Shown in pieces: positions 43,331 to 53,392 of a stretch of DNA of 64,000 nt (the stretch's first letter is position 1; every line of letters starts with the position of its first letter). This stretch comes from Aspidiotus rigidus (Eukaryota; Arthropoda; Insecta; Hemiptera; Diaspididae): contig JAVHKY010000015.1 of NCBI GenBank assembly GCA_035079385.1, forward strand, positions 1,426,001-1,490,000, given 5' to 3'. The position numbers and the translations under genes were made by a program. The notes beneath the pieces were generated by a model. The model did not search any database. It was not told where the DNA came from and saw only the letters and a program-made list of their open reading frames with translations.

Positions 43331-44448
43331 TCACTCCCATTTCATCTCACGGAGGAGTTCGTATTCCTCACCTCGAACATTGACCATTGATTTCTCGCGG
43401 TCTATTGCGGTAGCAGTCATAGTTCACCCCGCTATTCATGGAAAAATCACAGAAATTCATTAAATATTGATTTTTTTGGGAATGTTGCACCTCACCGAAG
43501 ACTATGGTACTCATGTATGTTGTAGTAGAGGGTATGGCGCTTCAAATGAATGATTTGCCCCAGGTGCCCCCCCCCCCCCGATTTTTTTTTATTCGAGTTT
43601 GAAGTTTTGTCATAGCTAGAAACTAGGGAAAATATTAATCTTTTTTTTGAAAAAAATACCATGGATGAACGTTCACATATACTAAAATGTCCTCAAGTTT
43701 CATCGCTGTGCGATCATTATTGGCTGAGATATAGCCATTTGGATTTTAGGCCTAAAAATCACTCTGCAGCCCATGTGGGTGAGCGGATGGGTCCAATTTT
43801 TTGGATTTCGAGTTTTCTCATTGGGGACAACATTTTGACGGACATTTGAAACATTTTCCGACCAAGGCCATTTTCCCCCCTTACCCGGCTAGAGCCTTTA
43901 TTACCCTAATCCTGTTTTCAATTTTGCCGATTGTAACGCTCTCAGCGGATGATCTACCCTATCAACCTGCTGATTTGCTGTAGTTCTGCTACACGAAGCT
44001 CCAAAATCTTCTTATCAGTTATCATTACGCATGTATACTATTATTTCTTTTAGATCGTAGGTACTTCTCGTGATTCGTGGGATTTTCTTCATAATTCGAA
44101 ATTATTTTCTGCTACGATCTGTACTGGTCAATTCTGTAGTTTTTCTTCTCAGTTGACGTCAACTAAGTATATTGTTTTATACGATCTGGAACCATTTTAC
44201 TTACAGGTTCCTTATTGTAAACGTGTGTGAGTACTTTAGTTTCCGCCCGCGCAAAATATCATTGTCTTCAATGGAACGCGACTGATAGTCGCCTTATTTT
44301 TAAATCATCATTTTACTGATTATACTGCGATAAGCTCGTCCTCTTCACGATAGCCTGGTCTTCCAGCGAATTATTTTCACATCACAACAGAGATTCGATC
44401 ATGTTGTATAGTTCATAATATTATATTACCCTATCAACGGACGCCAAA
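43331..44448. other. No gene recognised; upstream region of the HMG-box gene
   Basis: Only short frames. A C11 run lies near 43569. The last few hundred bases should hold the promoter and 5' untranslated part of the gene starting at 44449; I see no clear TATA box. Confidence 0.3.
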
Positions 44449-44522
44449 ATGTCTACGTTCCAGTTTGAATTCAAGAAAGACCCGGAAGAACTGAACGGGT
44501 TCTATATAAATTCTACCAGAGG
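44449..44522 (+). CDS. HMG20-like exon 1
   Basis: ATG in good context (AAAATGTCT). Encodes MSTFQFEFKKDPEELNGFYI and NSTR; donor GG|GTGAGT, phase 2. Confidence 0.75.
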
Positions 44523-47421
44523 GTGAGTATTATTGTATTTGGTATTAATACAGGAAATTTTTATCAAAAGATTTGATTCATATATGTTCTAGATGTGAAT
44601 GGTACTCCTTGACCGATGATCTAACGAACGAAGTCCACGGATTAGGTATAGATGATCTCCACAGCGTTACAGCGCAGCTACTCTCTTCGCATTCACTTTC
44701 CAATTCAGATGAGGCTTCGTTATCCATGGACGGTCCGTTACAAAGTTATTCTTCCTTGTTACCGATATATAAATACGATAACTTGGATGTGATCCAGGAA
44801 ACGTGTGAAAGTTCGTCTCTCGATGAAGGAGATGGTGACGTAGAAACGGAAACTCCGACCGAAACTACTCCCGAAGAGGCCGTATTATCGGAACACGACT
44901 ACACGAACTTCAGTCATCGCCACAAGAAACCGTCGACGAATGTTCCAAACATGAGGAGGGTAATACTTTCCACAAATGCGTCGACTTCGGAAAGTAATAA
45001 CAGTGATTCTTCGATACAAAGTTACACATACGGCCAGGTACGTCGTATACTTCGATATTACGTGCAATTAAAACACTTGTCTAAAAACAGTTCTCTGATC
45101 TAGGGCAAACGAAAAGGAGGCTGGCCAAAAGGACGTAAACGTAAACCTCCAGATATGTCTGAAATTAAGCCTCCCAAAGCACCTTCTACCGGTTATGTTT
45201 TTTATCTGATAGATAAACGTAAAAATTATAAGGATCTACCATTTCAAGAAGTAGGAGAACGATACTTTTCGGAAATTCCGTCATTTGTTAAATTATTTTC
45301 TGTGTGTAAAGTATTATCGGATCATTCGCAGGTTACAAAATTGTTGGGTAACGAATGGACAAGGCTAGATAAGTCCGAGAAAAAATTCTATTTAGATAAA
45401 GCCGAAATTGACAAGAAGAGATATCGCGAGGAATTGAGAGTGTATCGTAAATCAGAAGCGTACCAGAATTATTTACGTTGGAAAAGAATGAAACGTAATG
45501 TTACAAACTTATTAATTTTTGTATTAGCTTGTATGGAAAGAAATCTAAGTTGCCCGTTTTTTTCTTTATCTTTGTAGGACGACCAAATGGCACGGAAGAA
45601 TCCGACTTCGACGCAACGGACGAAATTGATGTAACTTTTCTTTTTTTTTTCTTCCAATCCTCGACCACGTATTTGAATAATTCATTTATTGATTGAATCT
45701 TTAGGATGAAGATAATGAAGAATTATATTGTAAAGTGTGTGATCAATGGTTTGTCTCCTATCATAATAAGAAGGAGCATCTTTACGGCAAACTGCATTTA
45801 GGGGTGAGTATACAAGACTCAAAGACGGAAAAATCTCAGGTATGAGTATTTCGAAAAATTTATTCTGTTTATACGTCCTGTTCGGTAGAGAATATCCGGC
45901 AAATGGAAACAGTCCGTACGCACGTCAACAGTTACCAGTAATAACGATAACAGTAGTTCGTATTCGCTGGACGAATCGAGTCTGGATGTGACACCTATGA
46001 TGTCACCGCGACGTAGTGGTTGCATTACGGAAACGAATGAAACGAGCTCGCTCAACATGACAGATAGCATGATGCTTATCATGAAAACATCTCAAGGTCG
46101 GTTGTTGTGTTAGACTTGCCAAACCTCGATCCTCAGACCATAATAATAGTAAATAGACCGCCGATAGTACGTTCGAACATCCCCCGGTTCCATGGAGTGA
46201 ATGTAATTGGGCGTGGTGTCACTCGCATCCTCCTTCGCCACGAACATCTGAAGCACTCAGGTTAATCCTTGCCGATTTATCGGGCCTCCTATTCTTCGAC
46301 GGCTGATAACGTTCGACCGTCTATGTACTTATAATAATATGGTTCAAGCCCAGACCACATTCGGGCCCAACAGCGCTAGCTTCGCTGATAACGCAACCGG
46401 GTACATAATAGACATTGCGGGTATCGAGGTGAGCGGGTAGTAACTGTTTTCATAAAATTTCAATGTATTTCAAAGCTGATAATTTCATTTGAAAGGAAAT
46501 TTTATGATCAGCAAATTTAGTTCTTTCAATTTTTTCAAAAATAATTGCTTCTTTCCAAAGATATTTCAAATTGAAATTACATTGAGACAAATGCAATTTT
46601 TTCCTTCACCCCGGTTCCATTTTCGCGACTACAGCGAACCTAGCGGTTGTAGGGCCCGAATTGAAAGTTTGTTGTTTTCAAAATTTTATGAGCCAGAGTC
46701 GCGAAAAGTTGTTGTTGAACTCTAGTGGTGATTAAAAGCCCCGAAGGAGTGGATACATGCGTTTTCTAGTGCTACCTAAGTTCGAGGTTGAGTGTCGAGC
46801 GTTCCTTCGATCAGAAGGGTAAAATTCTGTTGTGGTTTTTCTTGAAGAGCATGTCATAGTGCGTGGCTCACTAGGCCGCTCAATTTTCAAATCTACGAGA
46901 ATTAGGCGTGATTTACAGTGGTGCAACTCGTGCAACCTGTGAATGTACAACGTAATGGAAATTGAGTGATAAACATCCCTTGCCACATTTTTTCTTTTCA
47001 AATATCTTTGAAATTTATCGCATAGTTTCATGTAACTTGCATTTTGATTGGTTTCCATTTTTTCACTCGATTTCCATCATCTTGCGCATTCACAGTTTGT
47101 ACGCGTTGCACCTGTGTTGCATTAGTAAATCACGCTTTATACAGAAATCTTTGTAACTACGAATAATGATTAATAATCAACTTTCTGTTTCTAATTACAG
47201 AACGGGAAAACGAGATGAGTTACCTTCGTAATAAATTGGAGATCACTCGAGAACGTAGTAATGAACTTAACAAGCAGATTTCCAAACTACAAGAGCGTAA
47301 GAAACAGCTGACCCGGATCACGTCTGCCATGAAAGACGAAGAAAAACGTTTCCAAAATGATATGTCAAAATTTTGGAGTCTGGTCTCTATTTTTGTCGAA
47401 ATGAAAGAAGAAATTGGCTGA
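44449..47421 (+). CDS. HMG20-like chromatin protein: HMG box, C2H2 finger, coiled coil (8 exons, 469 aa)
   Basis: Joined exons: 44449-44522, 44593-45037, 45104-45250, 45332-45494, 45578-45630, 45705-45803, 45889-46096, 47201-47421. All GT-AG, frame kept, 1,410 nt. Order: acidic/Ser-rich N-terminus, a basic AT-hook-like GKRKGGWPKGRKRKPP, an HMG box (PKAPSTGYVFYLIDKRK...LLGNEWTRLDKSEKKFYLDKA...YRKSEAYQNYLRWKR), a C2H2 finger, a Ser/Thr-rich linker and a C-terminal coiled coil. The TGYV...LLGNEW...YL-(E/K)A-D--RY--EL--Y---EAY pattern is that of HMG20A/HMG20B, which work with the LSD1-CoREST repressor complex in the nucleus. The C2H2 finger between box and coil is not part of vertebrate HMG20 as I know it. 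More exons in the 1.1-kb last intron are possible. Confidence 0.8.
44593..45037 (+). CDS. HMG20-like exon 2 (acidic, Ser/Thr-rich)
   Basis: Encodes CEWYSLTDDLTNEVHGLGID, SLDEGDGDVETETPTETTPEE and NASTSESNNSDSSIQSYTYGQ. Acidic and probably disordered. Acceptor GTTCTAG, donor CAG|GTACGT. Confidence 0.8.
45104..45250 (+). CDS. HMG20-like exon 3 (basic stretch and first part of HMG box)
   Basis: Encodes GKRKGGWPKGRKRKPPDMSE, IKPPKAPSTGYVFYLIDKRK and NYKDLPFQE. The following intron is only 81 nt (45251-45331); reading through it would give a frame with an inserted VGERYFSEIPSF that breaks the HMG box, so it is an intron and not coding. Confidence 0.8.
45332..45494 (+). CDS. HMG20-like exon 4 (second part of HMG box)
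   Basis: Encodes VTKLLGNEWTRLDKSEKKFY, LDKAEIDKKRYREELRVYRK and SEAYQNYLRWKRMK. Helices 2 and 3 of the box are complete. Confidence 0.85.
45578..45630 (+). CDS. HMG20-like exon 5
   Basis: Short acidic exon, (R)RPNGTEESDFDATDEID; acceptor TTTGTAG, donor GAT|GTAACT. Confidence 0.7.
45705..45803 (+). CDS. HMG20-like exon 6 (C2H2 zinc finger)
   Basis: Encodes DEDNEELYCKVCDQWFVSYH, NKKEHLYGKLHLG: C-x2-C-x12-H-x5-H, a U1-like/matrin-type spacing. Donor GGG|GTGAGT. Confidence 0.75.
45889..46096 (+). CDS. HMG20-like exon 7 (Ser/Thr-rich linker)
   Basis: Encodes RISGKWKQSVRTSTVTSNND, SSSYSLDESSLDVTPMMSPR and NMTDSMMLIMKTSQ. Acceptor TCGGTAG; donor CAAG|GTCGGT is weak but the phase matches exon 8. 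Confidence 0.65.
46906..47135. mobile_element. MITE in the last intron of the HMG20-like gene (230 bp)
   Basis: Ends GCGTGATTTAC...TGCAAC and 'cctgtgaatgtacaacgtaatgg' are mirrored at the right ('gcattcacagtttgtacgcg', 'gttgcattagtaaatcacgc'). Inverted repeats of about 65 bp with some divergence. No clear duplication. Confidence 0.6.
47201..47421 (+). CDS. HMG20-like exon 8 (C-terminal coiled coil, stop)
   Basis: Encodes (E)RENEMSYLRNKLEITRERSN, ELNKQISKLQERKKQLTRIT and ends MKEEIG. Heptad Leu/Ile spacing fits the C-terminal coiled coil by which HMG20A/B form dimers. Acceptor TAATTACAG. Confidence 0.75.
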
Positions 47422-49977
47422 AAACTCTAAAAATGACTTTATGAGTTGCTGCCTCAACGCTTATATACTTCACACATCTGTCAACAATCGATTTTAGTAT
47501 CGTTTTTCTTTTGTTTTGTTGTTTTATTTATTTTTTTCAATTTTCTGTCTTTTCTTTTATGTGTGCCTACTATTTGCTCACGTTGTTACGATAACAGCAA
47601 TAATTTACTCTTCCTTTGCTGTTCGATAACTTACCAGTCAAACTGTGATAAGTAACAATTGAATACGGTAAATATGATCGTATCAAAGAGTTTGAAATAG
47701 CATTTATTACACGGTATTATTCTCATTAATCTTATGTTGGCTAAATATAATACGTATTAACGTCGTTCGAAATATTGTTTTCAAATTTTTCGTCTCGGAA
47801 TCGAAACATGATAGTCACGGAACAGAAAAAATGAATGCTCAGTATTCATGAATTAGTTCGAAGATAAATAAGGGCCTGAAAAAGAGCGTATTAGTAGAAA
47901 AGACAAAACGATTGAGAACAGAAGAGAACTTAGTTTATGGTGTACACTATTGAAAAAACTGAAAAATTATCGCTGAATGAACCTGTATTATTTTCTTTTC
48001 TTTTTTCATTACCTCTGCTTGGAATCATTCTAATTAATTGAATTTGTTTTATTAGATAGATAGTTCTGAGCATTACAAGGATGGATTCTTATGAAGAAAA
48101 CGTTCACTTCGAATTGAATTATTTTTGAATCCACTCACTCAGGCCGAAAATTAGAATTTTTTTTGCTCTAGCCTTCGTATGTATGATATAGTTATTTATT
48201 TTTTAGGTATCGAGTTAGAAAATTCCAACATATCTACTCATCGTTTGTTTATTGTTCTTGAATATGAACAATTGTAAATATGTAGTGCGGGTGGCCCAGG
48301 CCTGGCCTCAATCAATTTAGTTTGTTGATTATTTTTCAAAAAGTTCCAAAGTGTGGTCTATAATTCCATTCTGAAGAATTATTCTCTCGTAAGTTAGATA
48401 ATTATTCTATTCTTCATGGAATCAATTCGAGAAATAGGTATCCTTACAGAAATCTTTTACAATCTCTTAATTCTTTTTCGAGTTTCTTGAAAGGATAAAA
48501 CTGTAGGTGTAATTCTATCCTTATAGGTATTTTACATTGAATAGAATGAGCGAAGAAAAAACATATTAATATCGCCACAAAAGTTCCATTCAAGTACCAA
48601 ATCAACCTATTGATTGAAATACGTCAATCACTAGCCGCGTGGAATTGCAACATCATAATTAAATTCGCTTCATCGCCGAAACAAAATGTCAGCTGATTTT
48701 GAAAATTATACCTTTGCACTAATCCTTTTTCGTGTTCTTGATTTCGTTTATTTACATCGCTATCATTACTTTATTGGTATATACCAGGCTACTAGCTCAA
48801 AATACCAAGAAATACAAACTTATTATGGTATGCAAAAAAAAATAATAATAATTGAGAATACCTAGGTCTACATGTGCATAGAACTATATAGACGAGGAAG
48901 GAAACCTGAGGGTGGTGTTAGGAAGGTGTAGGATTATGGATGAAATGAAGTGAGTAAGACGGAGGTGGGTAGCCTATACTTGCTTCCTCATTTTTCTCAA
49001 ACTTATATAATCTATAGGAAATGAAATCCGAGTTTGTTGAATCATGAAAACGAGGAATAATCATGAGGAGTAAGTTATTACAAAAAGGGAGCAATAATTA
49101 TTGCCCAATGTGTTCAAAAATTTTTTGTATAGAGTACCGCGGTAAGTACCTATGTAAATACTCATCAGGAACACTTTGTTTTAAGAATTGGTTCGATATG
49201 CTATCACAGGTGAAAAAATTCGAGCTGAATTATTCGTAAATATTGTTAATTAATCTATTATTTTCATAACTAGGTAACCGTTTTTTCGAGTAAAATTATG
49301 AAGCGAATATTTACAGTCCAGAAAATATTGAACTTGTAAAATAATGTATAATACCTACAAGTGATTAATTCGAGCAATCTTTACAAATTCTCTAAATTTT
49401 CGGTAAGGTTTAGCTTTTTTTTCTTCCTATTTATTTATTTTACACGATGTTTTCAACTATATCCGATGAGTTATCAGCGCGTGAAAACCATTCCACTGTT
49501 TGATAATGTTCTCATACAGGCTAGATATCTCAAAAAATATTCAGCCAATTCCTATTAGTATTGTACCGTGGTATTTTTAAATTATTATTATACATATCAG
49601 ATATTATGAAAATAATTTTTTAAAATAATTTTCAAAAATAAAAAGGATCTTAAGTAATTAATTATTCGTGAAGCGATCTAAGAAACCGTAAGTACCTAAA
49701 CTCACTTCATATTTTTTTTTTTTTTTTTTTTTTGCATTTTCTAGTTGAGGATAGTTTTCTGAAACCAACAACAAAGAAAATTCCCTGAAATACCTATGAT
49801 CTTTCGAAGTTACAACTTTTAAGAAGACAGTAAATTCTGAGAAAATTGGAAAAAAGTTATACCTACTGAAAGTTTGTGACCGAAAAAAATTTCGGAGCAA
49901 ATTTCGGTACTTTTTCTCAAATCGCCTCACATTTACTAATTTCAAATCGTTTTCTCAAGGTGCACTTAATTAAGAAA
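47422..49977. other. 3' flank of HMG20-like gene; no other gene recognised
   Basis: AT-rich, only short frames; probably includes a long 3' untranslated part. A T22 run lies at 49712-49733. Confidence 0.3.
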
Positions 49978-49980
49978 TAA

Positions 49981-50651
49981 CACTGCGTAACACATAAAAA
50001 ATTACTTGAATAAGAATAGATGATTCTTTTTTTTTTTTTTTTTTTTTTTACGAGCAATGCAGCTGCGCTAAGGGCTATTTGCTCGGCAGATAGTTCTGCT
50101 TTTAGATAAACTTAGTATTTAATAAAGTAGAAAGGAAGAAAAGTTGAAAACAAAACAAAATACATTATTCTTTTTTTTTTTTTTTTTTTTGGTGTCATCG
50201 TTTGGAGTTAAACGTGGTTGTAAAAGTCAGTAGATCGTAAGTAAGTTAGAGTTGAGTCAATTGTTTCGGAGTTGTTATTGAGAGTTTGTTGTATATTAAT
50301 AGAAATGTTGAGGGAAGATCGGAGAGGTTGTAAAGTCGGGCAAGAGAAAAAGTGTTCAACTGTTAAATTGTCTTCGAGACAGTGCGAACATGATGGTGGG
50401 CCAAGGTTTGCTAGATTTTGAAGTATTTTTTACACTGAATTCAATGCCGTTTTCCGTTTTTCGATAGCACGTCTAGATTTTTTGTAATCATCATCTTTAC
50501 GTACAATAAATTGTCGTGTGTCATATCGCGAAACTTAACACAGGTTCCCGTGCTTTAATCAACGATAGCAGTATCACAGCTAGCACGATAACCATCAGCG
50601 TTACGTTTCGCGACGACACGCGACGATTTATTAAGTAAGTGTTACGCAGTG
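49981..50651. mobile_element. TIR element with TAA target duplication (671 bp)
   Basis: Ends CACTGCGTAACAC (49981-49993) and its perfect inverse (50639-50651), flanked by TAA on both sides (49978-49980, 50652-50654). A 3-bp TAA/TTA duplication suits PIF/Harbinger elements, though their ends usually start with G runs. Its interior holds LINE-J material with poly(A) tracts, so it was a landing site or captured it. Confidence 0.6.
50171..50417 (-). mobile_element. LINE-J C-terminus with zinc knuckle and poly(A) tail
   Basis: Minus strand: QNLANLGPPSCSHCLEDNLT, VEHFFSCPTLQPLRSSLNIS, ...NNNSETIDSTLTYLRSTDFY, NHV, stop at 50208. The CxxC-x8-H-x4-C knuckle after RNase H is typical of I/Jockey-type LINEs. 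A poly(A) tail (T run on plus, 50171-50190) follows 18 nt after the stop. The frame is clean, so this is the best-preserved piece of the family here. Another A-tailed fragment (50165-50053, tail 50050-50027) follows. Confidence 0.75.
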
Positions 50652-51439
50652 TAATCCAGGACCAGAAATCTTGCCATTCAATATCCCACCGGGAAAAATT
50701 GATGCCTCATGGCTGATATTTTGCCAAATTCTTGACAGAACAACTGACCAGCCTAATTTTTGAAATTTGACCAATCGGAACGCTTAAAAAATAGCAATAA
50801 ATTGGCCAATTATATATTGCAAAAATGACATTGCCATGGCATTGACAAAATTTTTTCCAGCGGAATATTGAGTCTGTAAAATTAGGTATACTTAAATCCT
50901 TCTTAACAAAAGAAAAAAAATTCTTGACTCTTTATCGATACACTTGAAAATATCAACGGGAAATAGAATAATAATTGACAATTCAAACAATTGTGGAATT
51001 TAAATAATTTTTTTTTTTCAAGATAATCAGGCTTATGTAGATTATTTTTCAAGTATGGTTTATTTTGGTACAATGAGTAGACATGGCCACCTCAAAGAAA
51101 GGCCGGAACATGCACCAAACAGCGATGCTGCGCAAGTAGGCCAACTTTTTTGAAGGTTCCATAAGAATACATGTAAAAATAAAGTCACTTTTGAAAATCA
51201 TTTAAAAATTAGAAATTCTATTATAATTTCGAAAGGTGCCCAAATTTTAGCTATTAAGTATACTTGTGCGTCTCTCATAATGATTTCAGATTTTTTGATT
51301 GAATAGACTGTACAGTTTATCGCCTTATTAATTTACTAAATTTCTTTTTCTCATTAAGAATACACGCTAAACGCTGTTACGCCTATATATGCCCGTGGAC
51401 TGAAATTTCAAAAATGAAAAATTTTACAAGCCCACTTAT

Positions 51440-51605
51440 GAAAATATTTCAAAGTCCCAAAATTCAAAAATAATTCCAAATCCAACAGTTGAAAATACAT
51501 ACCTCAAAGTCCAACAATTTGGAAAATAATTTCAAGCTCAAGAGTTGAAAATATTTCAAAGTCCAACAATTCAAAAATAATTCCAAGTCCAACAGTTGAA
51601 ACAAA
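51440..51605 (+). repeat. Minisatellite with 'caaagtccaacaattcaaaa' unit
   Basis: Three to four copies of 'gaaaatatttcaaagtccaa', 'caattcaaaaataattccaa' and 'tccaacagttg', unit about 50-60 bp. Confidence 0.75.
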
Positions 51606-51706
51606 TACACTGAACGACCAATACTGGAAACTCCACTGGATTTTCATGCTCTAGCGGCCGGGGTTAGTACTACAAATATGTCATGTATTTAAATGAAACT
51701 AGTGCG

Positions 51707-52338
51707 CCGGGATGGAAAGTTTAAGCCGTCAATCGCTTAAGTCAAAGCCTATAAGCTGATTTTTGAACAGCAGAGAAGCCGCATAAGCCTAAGCTCTTCC
51801 CAATATTCATTGAGCCAAAAGCCAGTCATTGAGCAACAGCTTATAATGAACTTAATGGATACTCTGGATTTATTTTTTTGATTAGTTCCCGTGATTAGTT
51901 CTATTTCCTGACAGTAGTCAGTACTGCAGCTCGCAGCTTTACAGCAGGCGCTGCAGTGCTTCATGCGTTTGTGTGATCCTGTCGACAAGTCGAGCGTGAA
52001 TGTGATTGATTAGACGATTTCATTTTAAAGGGGGAAAAAATCAATTGTTCACCGCTTAGCTGTTGAAGTGAGCCAAAAGCCAAAAGCTAAGCTGTTCAAA
52101 TTCATGGAACAAACAACCTAGGTATAAGCCTAAGGGGTCCTCTACAATGAAACGAAGTTGGCAACGAGCAACGCGCAACGAACAATTTTGAAACGGTAGT
52201 GGTGTGTAAAAAACAAGCAACCGAATCAAACTAATTTGTTTCGGTTGCCCGTTGCTCGTTCACGTTGCTCAGTTTGTTTCATTGTAGCGGACCCCTAAGT
52301 CAAAATCTAAGCTGTTTGCAAACCGCTTTCCATCCCTG
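51707..52338. mobile_element. hAT-like non-autonomous transposon (632 bp)
   Basis: Right end inverted reads CAGGGATGGAAAG, the classical hAT terminus; left end CCGGGATGGAAAG (one change). Flanking 8-bp duplication CTAGTGCG (51699-51706) and CTAGTGCA (52339-52346), 7 of 8 matching. No transposase frame. Interrupted by the MITE at 52134-52295. Confidence 0.75.
52134..52295. mobile_element. PIF/Harbinger-like MITE (162 bp), nested in the hAT element
   Basis: Ends GGGGTCCTCTACAATGAAAC and the inverse GTTTCATTGTAGCGGACCCC, flanked by TAA on both sides (52131-52133, 52296-52298). G-rich termini with a TAA duplication fit PIF/Harbinger. The arms carry 'ggcaacgagcaacg' mirrored as 'cgttgctcg'. Confidence 0.8.
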
Positions 52339-52346
52339 CTAGTGCA

Positions 52347-53221
52347 ATCCATCTTGCTATGGATGAAAATCGCTCAGGTAACGGCTAATGACTTCGGCTT
52401 TGCTGAGCAGCCCGGTTATTCTGCAATAGTATCATGTGATGATGGTTATATAGAACATTAATGACTTCCTTATGAGAATACACAGGGAACAATTCGATCA
52501 CTTATCAAAAAATTTAGAAGTAAGAAACAAGTAAAATAAGGAATTGAACATTGATAATGAGGATGTGGAAGTACTCAAGTATTTGAAAATGTTTTTTTGT
52601 TTCGAACTTAAGTATATTCTTCTTTTCAAGGGTAGGTACAAATGAATGATCTAATTAAATTTTTTTCTTATGGAAAGGTCCATGTAAAAAAAGTTTCGTT
52701 ACTTTTCTTAAGCATCATTGAATTCGAATATCATCACATTCATCAGTTTGTTCTTGACGTCACCGTGAACAAAGAAGATTGACAAGATCAGACAAGGACG
52801 TTTCGACTTGCGAGTAATGTTGCTATACTTACCGGTATCATGAAAATTTTCCAAGTACTTATCACTGTAACTCAAGTTATAGGTAATATTTTTTTCAATC
52901 ATTGTATCTACCTACAAGCGACGATGCATCGAGTATATTGTATGTATAAGACGTTTACCTACCAGGATTTTGTAGGTCTCCAAAAATATTATTTAAGAAT
53001 TTTAAAAATACACTAACGATTTTTTTTTAGCTAGGTATTCAGGAATCATAATTATTCTCTAGAAGAAGTTTGACAATAATGTCGTTTTAGTGTTGACGAC
53101 TGTCAGAACTCTTGTCTTATTGCAAATAAAACTTTGAACATTATTAGCCTATAATAATATTGGTTCGATTTCTCTGCAACTTACTCAGATCTACTGTATT
53201 TTTTATTTTTTATTTATTATT
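52347..53221. other. No gene recognised; one possible minus-strand micro-exon
   Basis: On the minus strand, 52864-52833 is a 32-nt stretch between an acceptor (AGTTACAG) and a strong donor (CCG|GTAAGTATAG); one frame reads DKYLENFHDT. No partner exons could be identified. Confidence 0.25.
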
Positions 53222-53223
53222 AA

Positions 53224-53303
<80 letters not shown>

Positions 53304-53309
53304 TTCTTC

Positions 53310-53392
<83 letters not shown>
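53222..53392. repeat. (ATT)n trinucleotide microsatellite, about 170 bp
   Basis: Nearly pure TTA/ATT repeats with a short CTTCTTCTT interruption near 53302. Poly-Leu and poly-Ile frames across it are artefacts. Confidence 0.98.

Noticed and set aside
45155..45577. Reading the HMG-box region as one continuous frame
   Set aside because: It would insert extra residues in the middle of the box; an 81-nt GT-AG intron (45251-45331) restores the family pattern.
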